This document shows, piece after piece, positions 10,573 to 25,500 of a DNA stretch of 64,000 bases. The first letter of the stretch is position 1, and each line of letters begins with the position of its first letter. The position numbers and the translations under genes were made by a program. This DNA comes from Tridacna crocea (Eukaryota > Mollusca > Bivalvia > Cardiida > Cardiidae), in contig OX031063.1 of assembly GCA_943736015.1 (NCBI GenBank), positions 37,836,672-37,900,671 of the forward strand, read 5' to 3'. A model generated the notes under the pieces. That model worked only from the letters and a program-made list of their open reading frames with translations, made no database searches and had not been told where the DNA came from.

Positions 10573-13500
10573 CTGTAAGTATACCAGAAAATAACTGTAG
10601 CCTTACCAGGTTTTCTTGACACAACAGAAATATGGTGAGAATAATTTTACAACTTTACAGTTATGTGTAGAAAATGCAATAGTTGAAAGTAGACAGTAGT
10701 TATCGAATGAAGGAACAGGCCCTTTTTGCATTCATATTATGTGATCCATCACGCGAAAAGGGACCATCTGGGAATTCTGTACATCAATTAGATGAAAACA
10801 GATCAACGATAGTGCAGGTCAGTTTAAGTTGATAATTCAAAAATGATTGTATAACAAGATACAAAAAGACCACTTTTCATACAGAAAATGTCATTAAAGC
10901 GAGAAGTGTTAGCCCTGGTCAGCCTGCGCAATTCGCGTAGTCTGACCAGGGTTGACAATTTTCGCAGTTCCCAGAAGGTCCCCTTTTGTGTGATGGGTCA
11001 CATATTAATACCATTAACAACAAATAAAAACACTGGGAACTCCTTAGACCGTAAATGTCTACATGAACAATGCTCTATGAAACGGGGGGCTTAATGCATC
11101 TGCAAGATATATTGGTCCAGGTCCTATTCTTCTTGCTCTGGGTAGTTTATCTGTTTGCTAAATGATTATTCTACCTCATGATATTATCGATTGTTATTGC
11201 AGGCTCAACTCAATCGATATTTTTGCAGATGCATTAAGCCTACTTTTTACATAGCAAGGGTGGTATATAAACTTACTCGCATAACGGCTCTCCCGGCAGT
11301 TCGGATGAAGCGTTCATCGCGCTCGTCATGTTCATCGTCATTTTCTCGGTTGCGTTCGTTATACACTCCGCGTAGTTATTGATGTTTGTGGCATCGTCCA
11401 GATATTCAACCAGACAGGTCGAATCCTTCTGTATGTCTGATTTTGAAATAGAATTTGGTGTAAACATATTTATTTTACATCGATTAAGAAACAAGTTCTT
11501 ACAACTTATACCAATCTCTCTCGATTCTGCTTCCTGGGAACTACACCAGTAATCGTGCTGAATCTGTAGGCCCGTGAATGAAAAATCCCAAAGTTGACAC
11601 CCGTTCCCGGGTATCGAACTCATGACCTTCGCCCGGGCTATAAGGCCGATGCTCTACCTCACGACCAGAATATTCTAAATAGAATTTGACATTGTTAACT
11701 CTTTACCAAACGACAAAATTTTAGACTTGTCCAAATTGAATGCATTTGCAGACAACAAAATAATTGTGAAATCAAAATTGAATTTTGACTTTGGAAAGGT
11801 AGAAAACATTGTAGGAAAAGGAGAAAATGCTGGTAACCACTACCTATATGTAAGAACTCCTAAAAGAAAGCAGCCATTTCCACTAAAATATTATCCTTAA
11901 AACAATGCTATCATTAAAAATGAATATTATTGCGCTACTTTAACCGTTTTAATTTTTTCCTTTTCCATTTTCATCTGCTTAGAATTATCATATATCTAAA
12001 AATCACAATATATTCTCAAAACAAATGGAGACAATAATTACCTCCCTTTTCAGGAAACTAACAATAGTATCAACAAATAATTTCAAGATAGACATAAATT
12101 TCTGGTCGGTTAAAAATGCGCAAAAGTATGATATCAGTATAAACCCTTATTTATCAACTAACAAGAAATTTTATTCCATGTTGCACAAGACGATTTAGGG
12201 AGGGTCCACCTTAAATGTCCGAAATTGGAACATCCGAATTTTAAGACAGCATACCTACCAGGTATCATGGCACAGCTGAAGTCCATTATTTTGATCATAT
12301 TATCGACAGAAAACATCTGTTTCATGAACTGGTCTATTTTCTTGGTGGAAGATTTCAGTTTTCTCGTCAAACAGGAAAAAAGTGCATCCTTGTTGCTGGA
12401 GTAGAGAGTTAAAAATATACGAGCAGTGCTTTTTGAGGAAGTTTAATGTATCTGAGAAAAAGACCCGGGTGTGCCTGTGTAATGCAGAGAAATGACCTCC
12501 ATTACAAAATGACCAAGGGTCATTTCTCGACGTAGAGGAATGACCCATGGGTCATTTCTCTACGTAGAAAAATGACCCATGGGTCGTTCCTCTACGTCGA
12601 GAAATGACCGTGGCTCATTTTGTAATGGGGGTCATTTCTCTGCATTACACCTGCGCAGTTCGCACAGGCTAACTTATTCCAAAACGTTGTTTAAACTTCT
12701 GGTTCAAAACATTGTTCAAATTTCTGCCTTTTAACCCTTTCCCAAACGACAAATTTTAAACTCTTCCAAACTCAAAGAGTTTGCAGACGACAATTCCAAA
12801 TTTGATAAAAATGGCAGAAAGTTCTCCAAATGGGTAGAAAACACTGTGGAAAAAGGAGAAATTGCTCGTTACGAGCAATTTCTCCTTTTCCCACAGTGTT
12901 TTCAAAAGACTTGTTCTGCAGACACATAAAAACAAGGGCTTGTTTGGGAAAGGATTAAAAGATCAGTCTACCTCATTCAGTCGGTTATCAAACACAAGAT
13001 TTCGTTGGGCAATGCAATTCAAATCCACAGGCCAGTTCTATAGTTAACCATAAATAGGAAGACGTGAATGAATGAGCTATCGCCTTAATATGGTCGAAAA
13101 ACTGTTAAAAGTTACGTCAGGCACTGTTCAAAATTTTAACTTCTTTACTTATGGAACATTAGTTGTATTGATAAAGAAAGCTGTTGGATAAACCTCTACC
13201 AAACGACGAAATGTTTGACTTGACCGAAACTGAAAGTATTTGCTAATCAAACAGGAATCAAAATTTGAAAATTATTTTTGGGAAGTGTAGAAAAAAATTG
13301 TGGAAAAAGGAGAAAATGCTGGTTATCAGCATTTTCTCCTTTATCCACAATGTTTTCAAAAATCTTCTCAGACACCTTCTTTGAAAATTGGGATTGTTTG
13401 GAAAATGGTGAAAAGACAGATTCATACCTGCATATTTCTGCGATTTCCTTCAATGCAAATTGCATTATTTCATTGGCATCAGGCCTTTTGTTAGGATTAC

Positions 13501-16500
13501 CGAAATCTTTGGGACGTCTGTCCAATGCTTCACCCAGATAGCTAGCAAAACAGGGTAATAAATCCGTCTGGAAATATAGTTTCAAAATATTTTCTTGAAA
13601 GCCATTCGTCTGGTTGATTAGTTAGTTTGTTAGTGTGTGAGTGTATTCGCCTCGTCGCTCGATCGGTCGGTTGGTTGTTTTTTTTTGTTGATTAGAAAGA
13701 TTTGGAGAAGTGTAGATATAAGAGAAAGAATTTGTGGAAACTGTGATTCGAGAAATATTGAGAATGAATATCACTTTTTATTGACATGTACAAAGTATTC
13801 AGAAATCAGAGTAAAGTTACTTAAAAAATAGTATTATACATGGCCAACAATACAGAAATTTACCAATCTTTTATCTGTTAAATTGCCAATAATGTTATAC
13901 AGTTTGTCAAAATTTATCTATCACGGTAACATGCCGAGAAGTTAACTCTTGGCTGATAATGGCGACTCAAGAACCTTTTCCAGTGGATCATGATTGGACT
14001 GCACGAAAAGAGCAGTCTGATCTTAGATCTACACTATCTGATATGGAGATGTTATTTTTCAAAACATAACTTTGAAATAACAATAATTGGGTATTTACTA
14101 TCGAATTAGAAATTACATTTTAGTTATTTAGCAGGATAAGGGGTATTATTTCATGCTTTCCGGTAGGATATCGAGAAACAGCAGTGAAAATATTTTTCGA
14201 TCTTACACTGGTACCACTAGTGAAAAAACCGATTTTCACGTTCTTCAGGTTGCCTAGGTAAATTGCGCGTGCCTAACAACCAGATGGGAAAATGACGTCA
14301 TATACCTTACATTTCTCGCGCTGGACGTAATATTGTAATGCGTAGCTATGTGGGAGAGGTACGCCACGGGGAATAATGGAAAAGAACTGTACTGGATTTT
14401 GATACAGCTTCTCCCAGAAAGGATTAAAAGCATGAAATAAATAGAATAATTGTTTTTTTCGGTGAAAGATCGAAATTTATTTCATCGAGTGAACACCATC
14501 GGTAATTTTTTCATGAGTGGCACTCGAGTGAACACCATCGGTAATATTTTCATGAGTGGCTGTGCCACTCGTGAAAATATTACCGATGGTGTTCACTCGA
14601 TGAAATAAATTTCGATCTTTCACCGAAAAAAAACAAATATCCTCTATATCATTGTTATATTTATTTTCAAGTAACATAATGTGCTGTTCAGTTAAGCGGT
14701 GTAAATCACCTTTCTTTATGCAATGCTTCTATCATTTACCTTTGTAAGTTTACTATATAACATAACATACTTTTGACGGCCCCAGCTGAGACGGAAGCCT
14801 TCAGAAAACACTGTGGTAAAAGGAGAAAGTGCTGGTAACCAGCATTTTCTCCTTTTCCCACAATGTTTTCTACCCTTCACAAAACAATTTTCAAATTTTC
14901 AGTCACTTTTATTTTGACGTCTGCAAAAGCATTTAAAGTCAGATAAACCTAAACTTTTGTGGTTGGTAATGAGTAAAAGAACCAGGCGTAAGTTAGGATG
15001 AGTGTCATCTTGAATCTTGCACTATTCCCTCATAACAATACTAACAACCTTCAAAGTGGGTGGGGAATGGGCGTGGCCCTTATAGACAACTGGCAGCGAC
15101 GATAAATAAACGTGTTAAATAAATAAGTCATTCACCATCTCATTTTCTGGGAAGATAATCTCCCCTGCTCGACACTGCTCGCTCAGCACTCCCGTCATTA
15201 CTTTCTCCATTACGGTAGCGAACTCGATATTACATACTTTCAGTTGCTTGTTCACCCGGCACTCTCTTCCAGCTTTGAATTGCCTTAAGGAAGAGATAGA
15301 AACAAACACATGAGCTATTTTTGTAAAAAAGGAGCTATTTGTGATGTCCATGGCTGTGGGGTAGAATGTCGGCCTCGTAACCATAAAGTTACGAGTTCTA
15401 TACCCGGGAGAGGGTGTCGACATTGGGTTTTTCATTGGCCCAAAATTCAGATACAGAATCAAGCGAGATAAAGTATAAATTGAAAGAGCTCGGTTCTCAA
15501 TCAATATAAAATAAATATATTTTATCCTTTACCGCACAATGCCTACTTCTAACGACCCTGGGAAAGAAGCATTTTAAAAACATTATGGGAAAAAGAGAAA
15601 ACGCTGGTAACCAGCATTTTCTCCTTTTCCCGCAATGTTTTCAGCCCTATCAAAGAAAACTTGGACCATTCAAGCCAGACTGAAATTGTCGTCTGCAAAT
15701 TCTTTCAATTCTGACAAGGTTAAAATTGTGTCATCTGGTAAAGGGTTCAACAAAAAACCCAGACAACCCAGCAACCCGGGTAAAATTCCAAATCTTTATC
15801 ACAAATGATTAACATAATGGTTTAGCCAATCAGAAGTTGTGTTACTTACAAATGTAGAGAATTCTGGAGAATAAGACAGAGGACGTTCTTAACTCTTTAC
15901 CAAACGACAAAATTTTAGACTGGTCCAAATTGAAAGCACTTGCAGATGACAATGTAAGCGTAACTCAAAAATTAAGATTTGTTTTCAGCAGGTTAAAAAC
16001 ATTGTGGGAAAAGGAGAAAATGCTGGTTACCAGCATTTTCTCCTTTTCCCACAATGTTTTCAAAAGGTCTAAATCTTAGGGTCGTAAAAACCAGGGATTG
16101 TTTAGTGAAGGGTTAAGAATAGTTGGTGAATAGGGGCCTTGATCCGTAAAATAAGGGCTGGCAAATAAGGGCTCGGAAATACATTATAAAGATGGCTAAG
16201 TCAGTCTAAAAATAATCGCAGAGCGGTCGGGGTAGCTCTGTTGTAGGAGTATCTGACTCGTGACCGGCATGGCAGATGCGAGTTCGATCATCAGTCGAGG
16301 GACCTTTCGTTCCGGTAAACTTTCTTTTCCGTTCTCACCCCTGAAGTATGCGAGAAAAGTGACTCGGAGAGAAAGTTGTGTCAGTAATGGTGTGAAAATG
16401 CCAAGAAACACATGCATAGATGCTTAGACCGTCATGATGTGACATCAGCTGTGAAAAACGGCCTTGAATTCCAATATAAAAAGTAATCGCCCGTTTTACA

Positions 16501-19500
16501 GGCAATCACACTTTTACTACCTGCATAATGACCAAACCGGCAGCCTGTATGAGTTTGTCATGGTTGTGATGACTTCATTCATTCCGCCATTACACACTTG
16601 AGCCTGAGATGTTGATCTATATGTGCATTGGAAGTTGGACTTCACGACTGAAATAAGAAAACATGTGAACCGATCACCAAAGAATCCCGTCCAGCGAGCT
16701 TCATGTTACAGCTTTTCCAAGCATCACGGCGGTTTCCCATATAAACAATGTAAAAACTTTTAACCCTTCGGCCTTTTGCGGACAGTGTAGATCAAGATCA
16801 GACTGCACAGAACGTGCAGTCTGATCTTTGATCTACACTGTCCGATGAGGAGACAATATTCCCCGAAACATAACTTTGAGGCAGCAATATTTGGGTTATT
16901 AACCCATCTCTACACAACCCCTATTTTTGAAGACCCTGAGGAAGAAGCCTTTAGAAAAAAATGTGGGAAAAAGGAGACAATGCTGGTAACCAGCATTTTC
17001 TCCTTTTCCAACAAGGTTTTCTACCCTTCAAAAAAACAAATTTCAATTTTTCAGTCACATTTATTTTGCCGTCTGCAAATGCTTTCAATTTGGGCCGGAC
17101 TAAAATTTTTTTCGTGTGGTAAAGAGTTAATATTGAATTGAACATTTTCTTTTTGTTATATAGCAGAATAATGGTTAAAAGTGAGGAATGGTTTCTGTCC
17201 GTAATGAATGTTTATCTAACTGTATTGTAACCGAACGTTGCAGTTCAACAGAGAGACCTTGTAAAATAAGACCCAGATGCCGAAGTGACAGCTATTATAG
17301 TCTTACAGCTTCAGATTGGTTTTTATTGTTACCATTTGCTTATTTTATAAAGAAAAAAATACTGAAAAAGATACGTTAACCCTTTACCCCATAGGGCATT
17401 TCTAAAGCATCTCTAATTGACCCTAAATAACAGCAAGGATGAAGCTGTTTCTTATGTGTATATGACACCTTCTGAAAGCATAGAAAACATTGTGGCAAAA
17501 GGTGAAATTGCTCGTGACGAGCAATTTCACCTTTTGTCACAATGTTTTCCAAAGGTTCCTACAAGCAATGCGTAGAAATGAGTATCTATGGAGTAAAGGG
17601 TTAAGGAGGTAAAAGTTTTTTTTTTTTATCACCCTGTTAATCAAATATTCCATTTTAAAGTGTTTTTTTTTAATTGCCAGAATCGCTCAAATATAAATAG
17701 ATCTTCATTGACCCGTTACAAAAGTATGTGCACAATGCAGTGCACAGAAGAAGAAGTGAACGAAATAGAGGATATTTAATACACAATCAAAATAGTGAAC
17801 GAAGCAGAGGATATTCGCGGTTTAAGGTGAAAGGTTGAAAATTATTTGATCGAGTGAACATCATTGGTAATGTTTTCACGACTGGAAATATTACCGACGT
17901 TGTTCACAAGATGAGATGAATTTAGATCTTTCAACGTAGAAAAAGTATTCTATTTATTTCATGCGTTAATCTTTTCTATGGGGGAACGTAATCAAAATTC
18001 CCGTGGCGTACCTCCTCTGCATTCCAACGCGTTATCTTATTACGTCAAGCGATAGAAATGTAAGGTAACTTAAGTCATATTTCCATCTTGTTGTGAGGCA
18101 CGGGCATTTTTACCTAGATAATTAGGGAACAACTGTTTTCGCCTTTAATTTAAGAGTTAGAATATAAAAAAAATGGTGTTTTCACTGGTCGTAACTATGA
18201 AATATCGAAAAATATTTCACAGGTATTTTTCGATAACCTATCGGAAAGCATGAAATAAAAAGAAGTATTGCTATTACTTGCTCCGACAAATTGAGTCTAA
18301 CTGACAAATAAGTGCCCGAAAATCCATAAATTTGTTCTATATTATAAGGTTGTCCCCCCCCCCCCTTACTCTATAAAATACGTACGTTCTTTATTCGAAC
18401 AATATTCCGAGAGGGCTTTTTCAGAATTATCCGTATCGACGTATTTGGCGAGCAAAGTGTCCATGCTGTTGACTGGATCTGTTAGCTTTATTTTGATGCA
18501 TTGTGAGTACTTCGAGATGTTGCTGAAATCGAAGAGAAAAAAAGTTTTCTTCAGTATATCCTGAGAAAGAAAGTAAGAAAGAAAAAAAGAAAGAAAGAGA
18601 GAAAGATTTTTGTTCTCAGATAATCAATTGCGCATACCACATGTTCTATATGTAGCACACGGCGTTCCTACGTCTTTATTTAGTCTTTACTGATTCCTGA
18701 TTGGATCAGGTCCTCGCTACGTTTACTTTGAACATGTTCAAAAGTCACCCCCGTCAGCCAAGACCAGAAAGATCGCATTACATCCTTATCGGTTTCTACT
18801 GCGTTCCTTCTACATGTTCGTACTACGTCGGACCGGTTTTTACATTGACGTAGCGGGAACTTGGTCTAGTGTAACTGGGGTTTAACATTAGGATTATGCT
18901 TCAAGCTTCACCTTTTAGCACGTATTACTATGGTTTCTGTGAAGTCAGTTCCCTGTGACGTCAGTTTTCATTGAACTGGGGCACCCGGAAGGGAAATTCT
19001 ACTACGTTAGCGTACTAAATTTTTCAAACCAAAAAAATCAGATAAAATTCGCAAGATTAACAAAAGACGGAATGGTAAAAGTTTACAGTATATATCTTTC
19101 ACTTACCCGCAGAAATCGTCCATGTCAATTTCGTGTTGGAGCTGCGCTAGCGTGAGATTTTTTATAGAAGACAAGGAAATCTCCGAAGGTGGAAATAACA
19201 TCTGGAACGATTTCCCAGGGTACACTATAGCTAAACAGGAGAACAAGGCAGATGGTTGTGGCATAGGTCTCGAACTATGTGAGGATGACACTATTACCGG
19301 CATAGAATATGGAGTAGGAGAAGGCGTAGTTGATGTTGTTGTAGTTGGGCTGTAACTGAAGAAAAAAATACATAGAGGATATTTGTTTTTTTCGGTGAAA
19401 GATCGAAATTTATTTCATCGAGTGGACACCATCGGTAATATTTTCACGAGTGGCACAGCCAAGAGTGAAAATATTACCGATGGTGTTCACCAGATGAAGT

Positions 19501-22500
19501 AAATTTCGATCTTTCACCGAAAAAAACAAATATTCTATTTATTTCATGCTTTTAACCCTTTCTTGGAGGAGCTTTATCAAAATTCAGTACAGTTCTTTTC
19601 CCTTATACCCCGTGGCGTACCCCTCCCGCATAGCAACATTACGTTAAGCGCGAGAAATGTAAGGTATATGACGTCATATTTCCCATCTGGTTGTTAGGCA
19701 CGTGCAATTTACCTAGGCAACAAGAACGTGAAAATCGGTAATTTCACTGGTGGTACCAGTGTAAGATCGAAAAATATTTTCACTGCTATTTCTCGATATC
19801 CTACCGGAAAGCATGAAATAAAAATTTACTATAAAACGATTTGAATCTTATTTCTTTATACATTCGTTCGTTCGTTCGTTCTTTCATTCGTACATTCAAT
19901 CGTTCGTTTCTTAGTTTGTCTGCCCATTCGTTTGTGTGTTTCTTAAACACCATTTTCACACATTTCAGTTATATCGCGGAAACCAGCCCACCAACCCATG
20001 CTTTCTTGGAGTTTCTGATACTAGTGCTTCGCACAACATTCTTCCAAAGCCATTGACTGCTTTTCCCACATAACTATCCTCGAAAGAAGGATCGGCGGTG
20101 TGACAGGGAAGGAAATTCTGTCGCATTGACTGTCATCATTCCTCGGATAGGAGTTGGCTGAGCCCGGAATTCGAGCCAGTGACTGCCTGGTTTCAAGTGC
20201 TATATACTGTGCTTGATTTGGAATCAACTGAACCATGTTCTGCGATGTTCTGTGAAAAGTAGATTTAATGCACTTGCAAAAGGTATCAACCCAAGTCAGC
20301 TTGCCGTCCGCACAGGCTGTCTTCGGTCGATCCTTTTTGTGCTATGTGTTAATCAATTTTCTACAATTGGCTTGCAACACGCGAAAAGGGGCATTCGGAC
20401 ACTTGCGTAAAATGTCATCTCGGATCAGCTTGCGCAGTCCGCGCAGGCTAATCCGAGACGACACTTGACGATATCATTAGATTTTGTTCCACAGTAGACT
20501 TGCTCAAAACAGAAGATTTCATAAAAAAAGGAAAATATCGTCTCGGATTAACCTGCGCGGACTGCGCTTGCTGATCCGAGACGGCACTTTACGCAAATGT
20601 CCGAATGTTCCTTTTCGCCTGTTACCTTTCTATATCATGATTCAATCCATTGTTAGACAAAAACTGCAAAGATGCAGTGGTATCCAACAGTTTCTCCCTT
20701 TTCAACAATGTTTCTTTTTTTATTCTTTCAAAGACAAATTACGTCTTTCAAATTACATTTTATTTGACTCGTGCAATGCTTTTGATCTGGACGAGATGCA
20801 CAAGTAATAGTTTACCTATTACTACAAGAAACCATCGTGATGAAGGACGCCAAGAACTGCTCAAGAACTCTAGTACACTTGCTTGCATCGTATACCGAAA
20901 AACAGGATTTAGGAGAAGAACCCCCGGCAGCTTTCAAAGTGCTGAAATGAATATAGTACAGTATCTTAAATAAGTTTGCTTTTGAGATAATAGTTGTGAC
21001 CCGTCACGCAAAATGGGACTTTCTTGGAACTGCGAAAAATGTTGTTCCTGATCAAACTGCGCAGAAGTTACACAGTCCAACCATGGTCGACATCTTTCGG
21101 TTTTATGATTTTTACTGCATGAATAGTGGTTATTCTACCTTACTATAAAATCATTCTTTTAACTATCAGCTTGCACTGTATATGATCTGTCATCTAACTG
21201 ATGCACAGAATTCCCAGAGGGTCCTTTTTTGCGTGACGGTTCACATATACCTGGTTCTATAAATAAGTGTGGACTTTATTTTCTTTTATTTCTCGTCGCA
21301 TGTATTACTCAAGACCAACAAATTTGGTATCATACTTTAGTTCAGAGTCTGTGGAAAATGCCAGGCTGATCAGACTTTGTCTAACAGAAAGTTTAAGTTA
21401 GGTTTTTATAGTTTAAATGAATGTTGGGTTTTTCTTAAAGCTCTTGTAATTTTTCAATCAATATCTTGTATGGCCACCTCTGCTGTCGATACAGGCAATT
21501 ATTCGACGTTGTATAGATCATACATAACGTAAAATCATTGCATCAGGAAGGTTATTCCATTCATGAACGAGAACCGTGGCCAAATCCAAGAGATTGTTGA
21601 TGTTTCGCTGTGATCGAACCTTTCTTCCTATAGGTAATCCCAGACATATTCTATTGGATTCATATCCGGCGATAAAGCTAGCCAAGGAAGAACGTCAACA
21701 TTGTTTCTGTTCGGAGACTGCCGACTGATTCGTGCCACATGAGGACGTGCGTTGTCGTGCATAAGTATGGCAGGTCCATTTCGTGGCAAAAATGGAACGT
21801 GCTCAGTGCTTGGCCACCGCTTTCCTTCAGGAATGGAATAATATTCTATTACAGGTCCACAACCTTAACCCATTGCCACACAATCCCTACTTTTGACGCC
21901 CCTGAGAAAGAAGCCTTTTGAAAACCCTGTAGGAAAAGGAGAAAATGCTGGTAACCAGCATTTTCTCCTTTTCCCACAGTGTTTTTACCCTTCCCAGAAC
22001 AAATTTCAATTTTTCATTCACCTTTATTTTGTCGTGTGCAAATGCTTTCAATTTGAACCAGTCTAAAATTTTGTCGTGTGGTAAAGAGTTAATTTTCCTT
22101 GAATCTAGAATTAATAATCTATTAATAATCTAATAGAATGGTTTGTATATATGTCTCCTTTCTTTTCATGTTATAAACTGTTAACGATTAAAGACCAGAA
22201 TAGACTGGAATAATGACATACCTGCATATCGCAGTTTGGAACTGTTTATCCGGCATTCCTTCGAACATTGCACTATGATTCTTCTTGATCATACTGATAC
22301 CTATGGTAACATTTCGGAGGCAGTTCTCTAGCTGGTCCATCTTACCCATACTTGTCAGACAGGAAATGTCATCCGCTGCTGATAGGCGTTTGATGATAAA
22401 CAGTTAAAAAGTCGAATATTTAACTTCGCTAGTTAACATTATAATTGGAGGGATGAAAAAAATCATTGGTGTGCTTTAAAAATCCTGATTTTTAAAACTC

Positions 22501-25500
22501 TTTACCAAACGACAAAAATTTTAGTCTGGTCCAAATTGAAAGCACCTGCATACGACAAAATAAACGCAAATCAAAAGCTGAAATTAGTTCCCAGCAGGGT
22601 AAAAAAGCATTGTGGGAAATGGAGAAAATGCTGGTTACCAGCATTTTCTCCTTTTCCCTCAATGTTTTCATAAACCTTCTATCTCAGTGTCGTAAAAACC
22701 GGGGATTGTTTGGTAAAGGGTTAAAAAAAAATGAAAAAAAAGGCACATAACGAATTTCTCGTTGACGCTCATAGTTCTTAAACCATATGTTTTTGGTATC
22801 ATCTCGCCTTTTCGAAAGCAAGAGCCGTCAAAGACAGATTATGCTCCCCGAACAGGTCTCTTTTTAGCAAAGTGAAGGCTGTCGGTAAATAGTTAGTCAC
22901 AGGAGAAAATTAATGTACAATAAACCCCCTTTTTTCATGGCATAGCGTCTAATTGGAAAACCGGGAAATGTCATCGGCGCAATATTGTAAAGAGTTCATA
23001 GATGAAGTTTCATCCAATTTGATCCATGGGTTGTGGAAGGAAGGAAGGAAAGAAGGAGGGAAGGAAGGAAGGAAGGACGGAAGGAAGGAAGGAAGGACGG
23101 AAGGAAGGACGGAAGGAAGGTAATACGGACGGAGGGAGAGACGGACAGACAGACAGACGAAGCGGCGACTATACATTCGCCCTTGAGGGAGCATTAAAAG
23201 ATGAGAGTGAGACGCAGGAAGTGGCACACACGGCCAGGGCGGTATTCACTATTCTTTCTACTTTGCATTCTGATTCAAATTCTACATATAGAGGGCGACA
23301 GGATTTCTTATTAGCTTAACCAGTTTTAACTCTTTTCCAAAAGACGAAAGTCTAGACTTGTCCAGAATGAAAGCATTTGCAGACGAAAAAATAAAAGTGA
23401 CTCAAAAATTGAAATTTGACTTTAAAAGAGTAGAAAACATTGTGGAAAAAGGAGGAAATGCTGATAACCGGCATTTTCTCCTTTTCCAACAAAGTTTTTA
23501 GACAGCTTCCTCCGGGTTGTATAAATATGATTTTGTTTCGTAACGGTTTGACCCTATCCAAAACAATCCGTGGTTTTTACGACCCAGAGGTAGAAACCTT
23601 TTGAAAACAATGTGGGAAAAAGAGAAAATGCTGGTAACCAGCATTTTCTACTTTTCCCACAATGTTTCCTACCCTACTGGAAACAAATTTCAACTTTTGA
23701 ATTATGTTTATTTTGTCGTCTGCAAGTGTTTCTAATTTGGACCAGTCTAAAATTTTGTCGTTTGGTAAAGGGTTAACCAGTAGGTTTAGCCCTATAAAAA
23801 ATCTAAGTGCTTTGAAATTTGGAAAATTCGTAGGAATGAGACTGTATTATTAAGAATATTTTTCAATACGGGTCGATTTGTTAGCCGGGAAAATAAGAAT
23901 CTAAATTGTATCCACAGATTTAGATTTAATCAAAGCAAATTAAGTAAGACTAAACTGACGAAAAATGCTTAACCCATTACCACACAATCCCTACTTTTGA
24001 CGCCCCTGAGAAAGAAGCCTTTTGAAAACCCTGTAGGAAAAGGAAAAAAATGCTAGTAACCAGCATTTTCTCCTTTTCCCACAGTGTTTTCTACCCTTCC
24101 CAGAACAAATTTCAATTTTTTCAGTCACCTTTATTTTGTCGTCTGCAAATGCTTTCAATTTGAACCAGTCTAAAATTTTGTCGTGTGGTAAAGAGTTAAA
24201 GGGAGATAATATCATTGACTTTAACATAAAATCAACTTACAACTGTTTGCCGCAGCTTTGTAAAGGTCCCAGAACATCTTAGCATAATTTTTGTTAAAAA
24301 CCCGAGCCAAGTACCATTCCGTCGAGTCACTACTATTTCGAAATGTAGCGGTTTTATTTCCCAGGCAGTCCAGAAAACTCATAAAAACTCTACAAGAACA
24401 TAAAAAGTAAAACATTTTTTATGCATAACATCAATGGCGCTGCAAATCAGTTGTTTCCGAAATAGGGCACATAACACCATTTCAAATTGGCCAAAGTAAA
24501 TTATGTAGAAATCGGTGAGAATGAACTGAGAAGCCCTAAAAGATCCTTAGAATCCAACTAAGAACTTAAAAAAAAAAAAGAGGCAAAAATGGTAAGACAC
24601 AGTCATAGCCATTTTTCGGCGAAATTTAACATCGGTTCAATTGGAGCCATAAACAAAAGCAGTTGTCATTCGGCAAACATCACATGGAAATATTAGTAAG
24701 ACTAGGTTCTCAATTACCGAATTGATATTAAACTGAAATGATTAAAGTTAGTACGAAATGGTCAAAGTTAGTGTGAAATCACCAAAAAAAGTATAGTTGG
24801 ATACGAAATAATCAGAATTTTACGAAATGGCCTAGGTACGAAATGATCTTATCGCGAAATGACTGGAAGCTGAGGAAACAATATGGCTACCTTTACAGGC
24901 AATTTTCAAGAGGATATCGTCGGTGTACTTCCAAAACCTCGTAACTACAGCTTGTTACAAGCTGTAGTTACGAGGTTTTGGAAGTAAACCGACGATATGA
25001 AAATATAGTGCCGCCTCTTATGCGGCGCCACAATAAAATGTTTACTTAGACTATTTTGAAAACTGTTTTGAAATGCTTTCGAGTCTACGTGATTACCTCA
25101 AATAGTAGAGCACCAGATTTTTTTTTTCCATATTCCCCTTGTCTTTGCAATTATATACATGTACTTTCAATATGAACAAGTCTGAATTTCTGTCATATAG
25201 TAAAGAACTTTAAAGAATATTTAGGGTCTGCTTAATAGTATGTGATTCGTCAGGTAAAAGGGACAATCTGGGAATTGCGTACATCAGTTAGATGAAAACA
25301 ATTCAAAGATAGTGTGGGTCGATTTCAGTTAATAATTCAAAAATGATTGTATAGTAAGGTACAATGACCAATTTTCATACTGGAAAAAAAAATCAGAAAA
25401 GCGAAAAGTGTTACCCCTATAGTCAGCCTGCGCAATCCGCGCAGTCTGACCAGGGTCAACAGTTGTCGCAATTCCCAGATGGTACCTTTTTGAGTGACAA

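Noticed and set aside
22949-22990. YCADDISRF reading at 22.98 kb, similar to the start of GPI exon 4
   Set aside because: It belongs to the dispersed repeat that also occurs at 33.3 kb. The likeness is chance.
22949-23319. Frames rich in KEGRKEGR and LPSFLPSF
   Set aside because: They are translation of the GGAA microsatellite.
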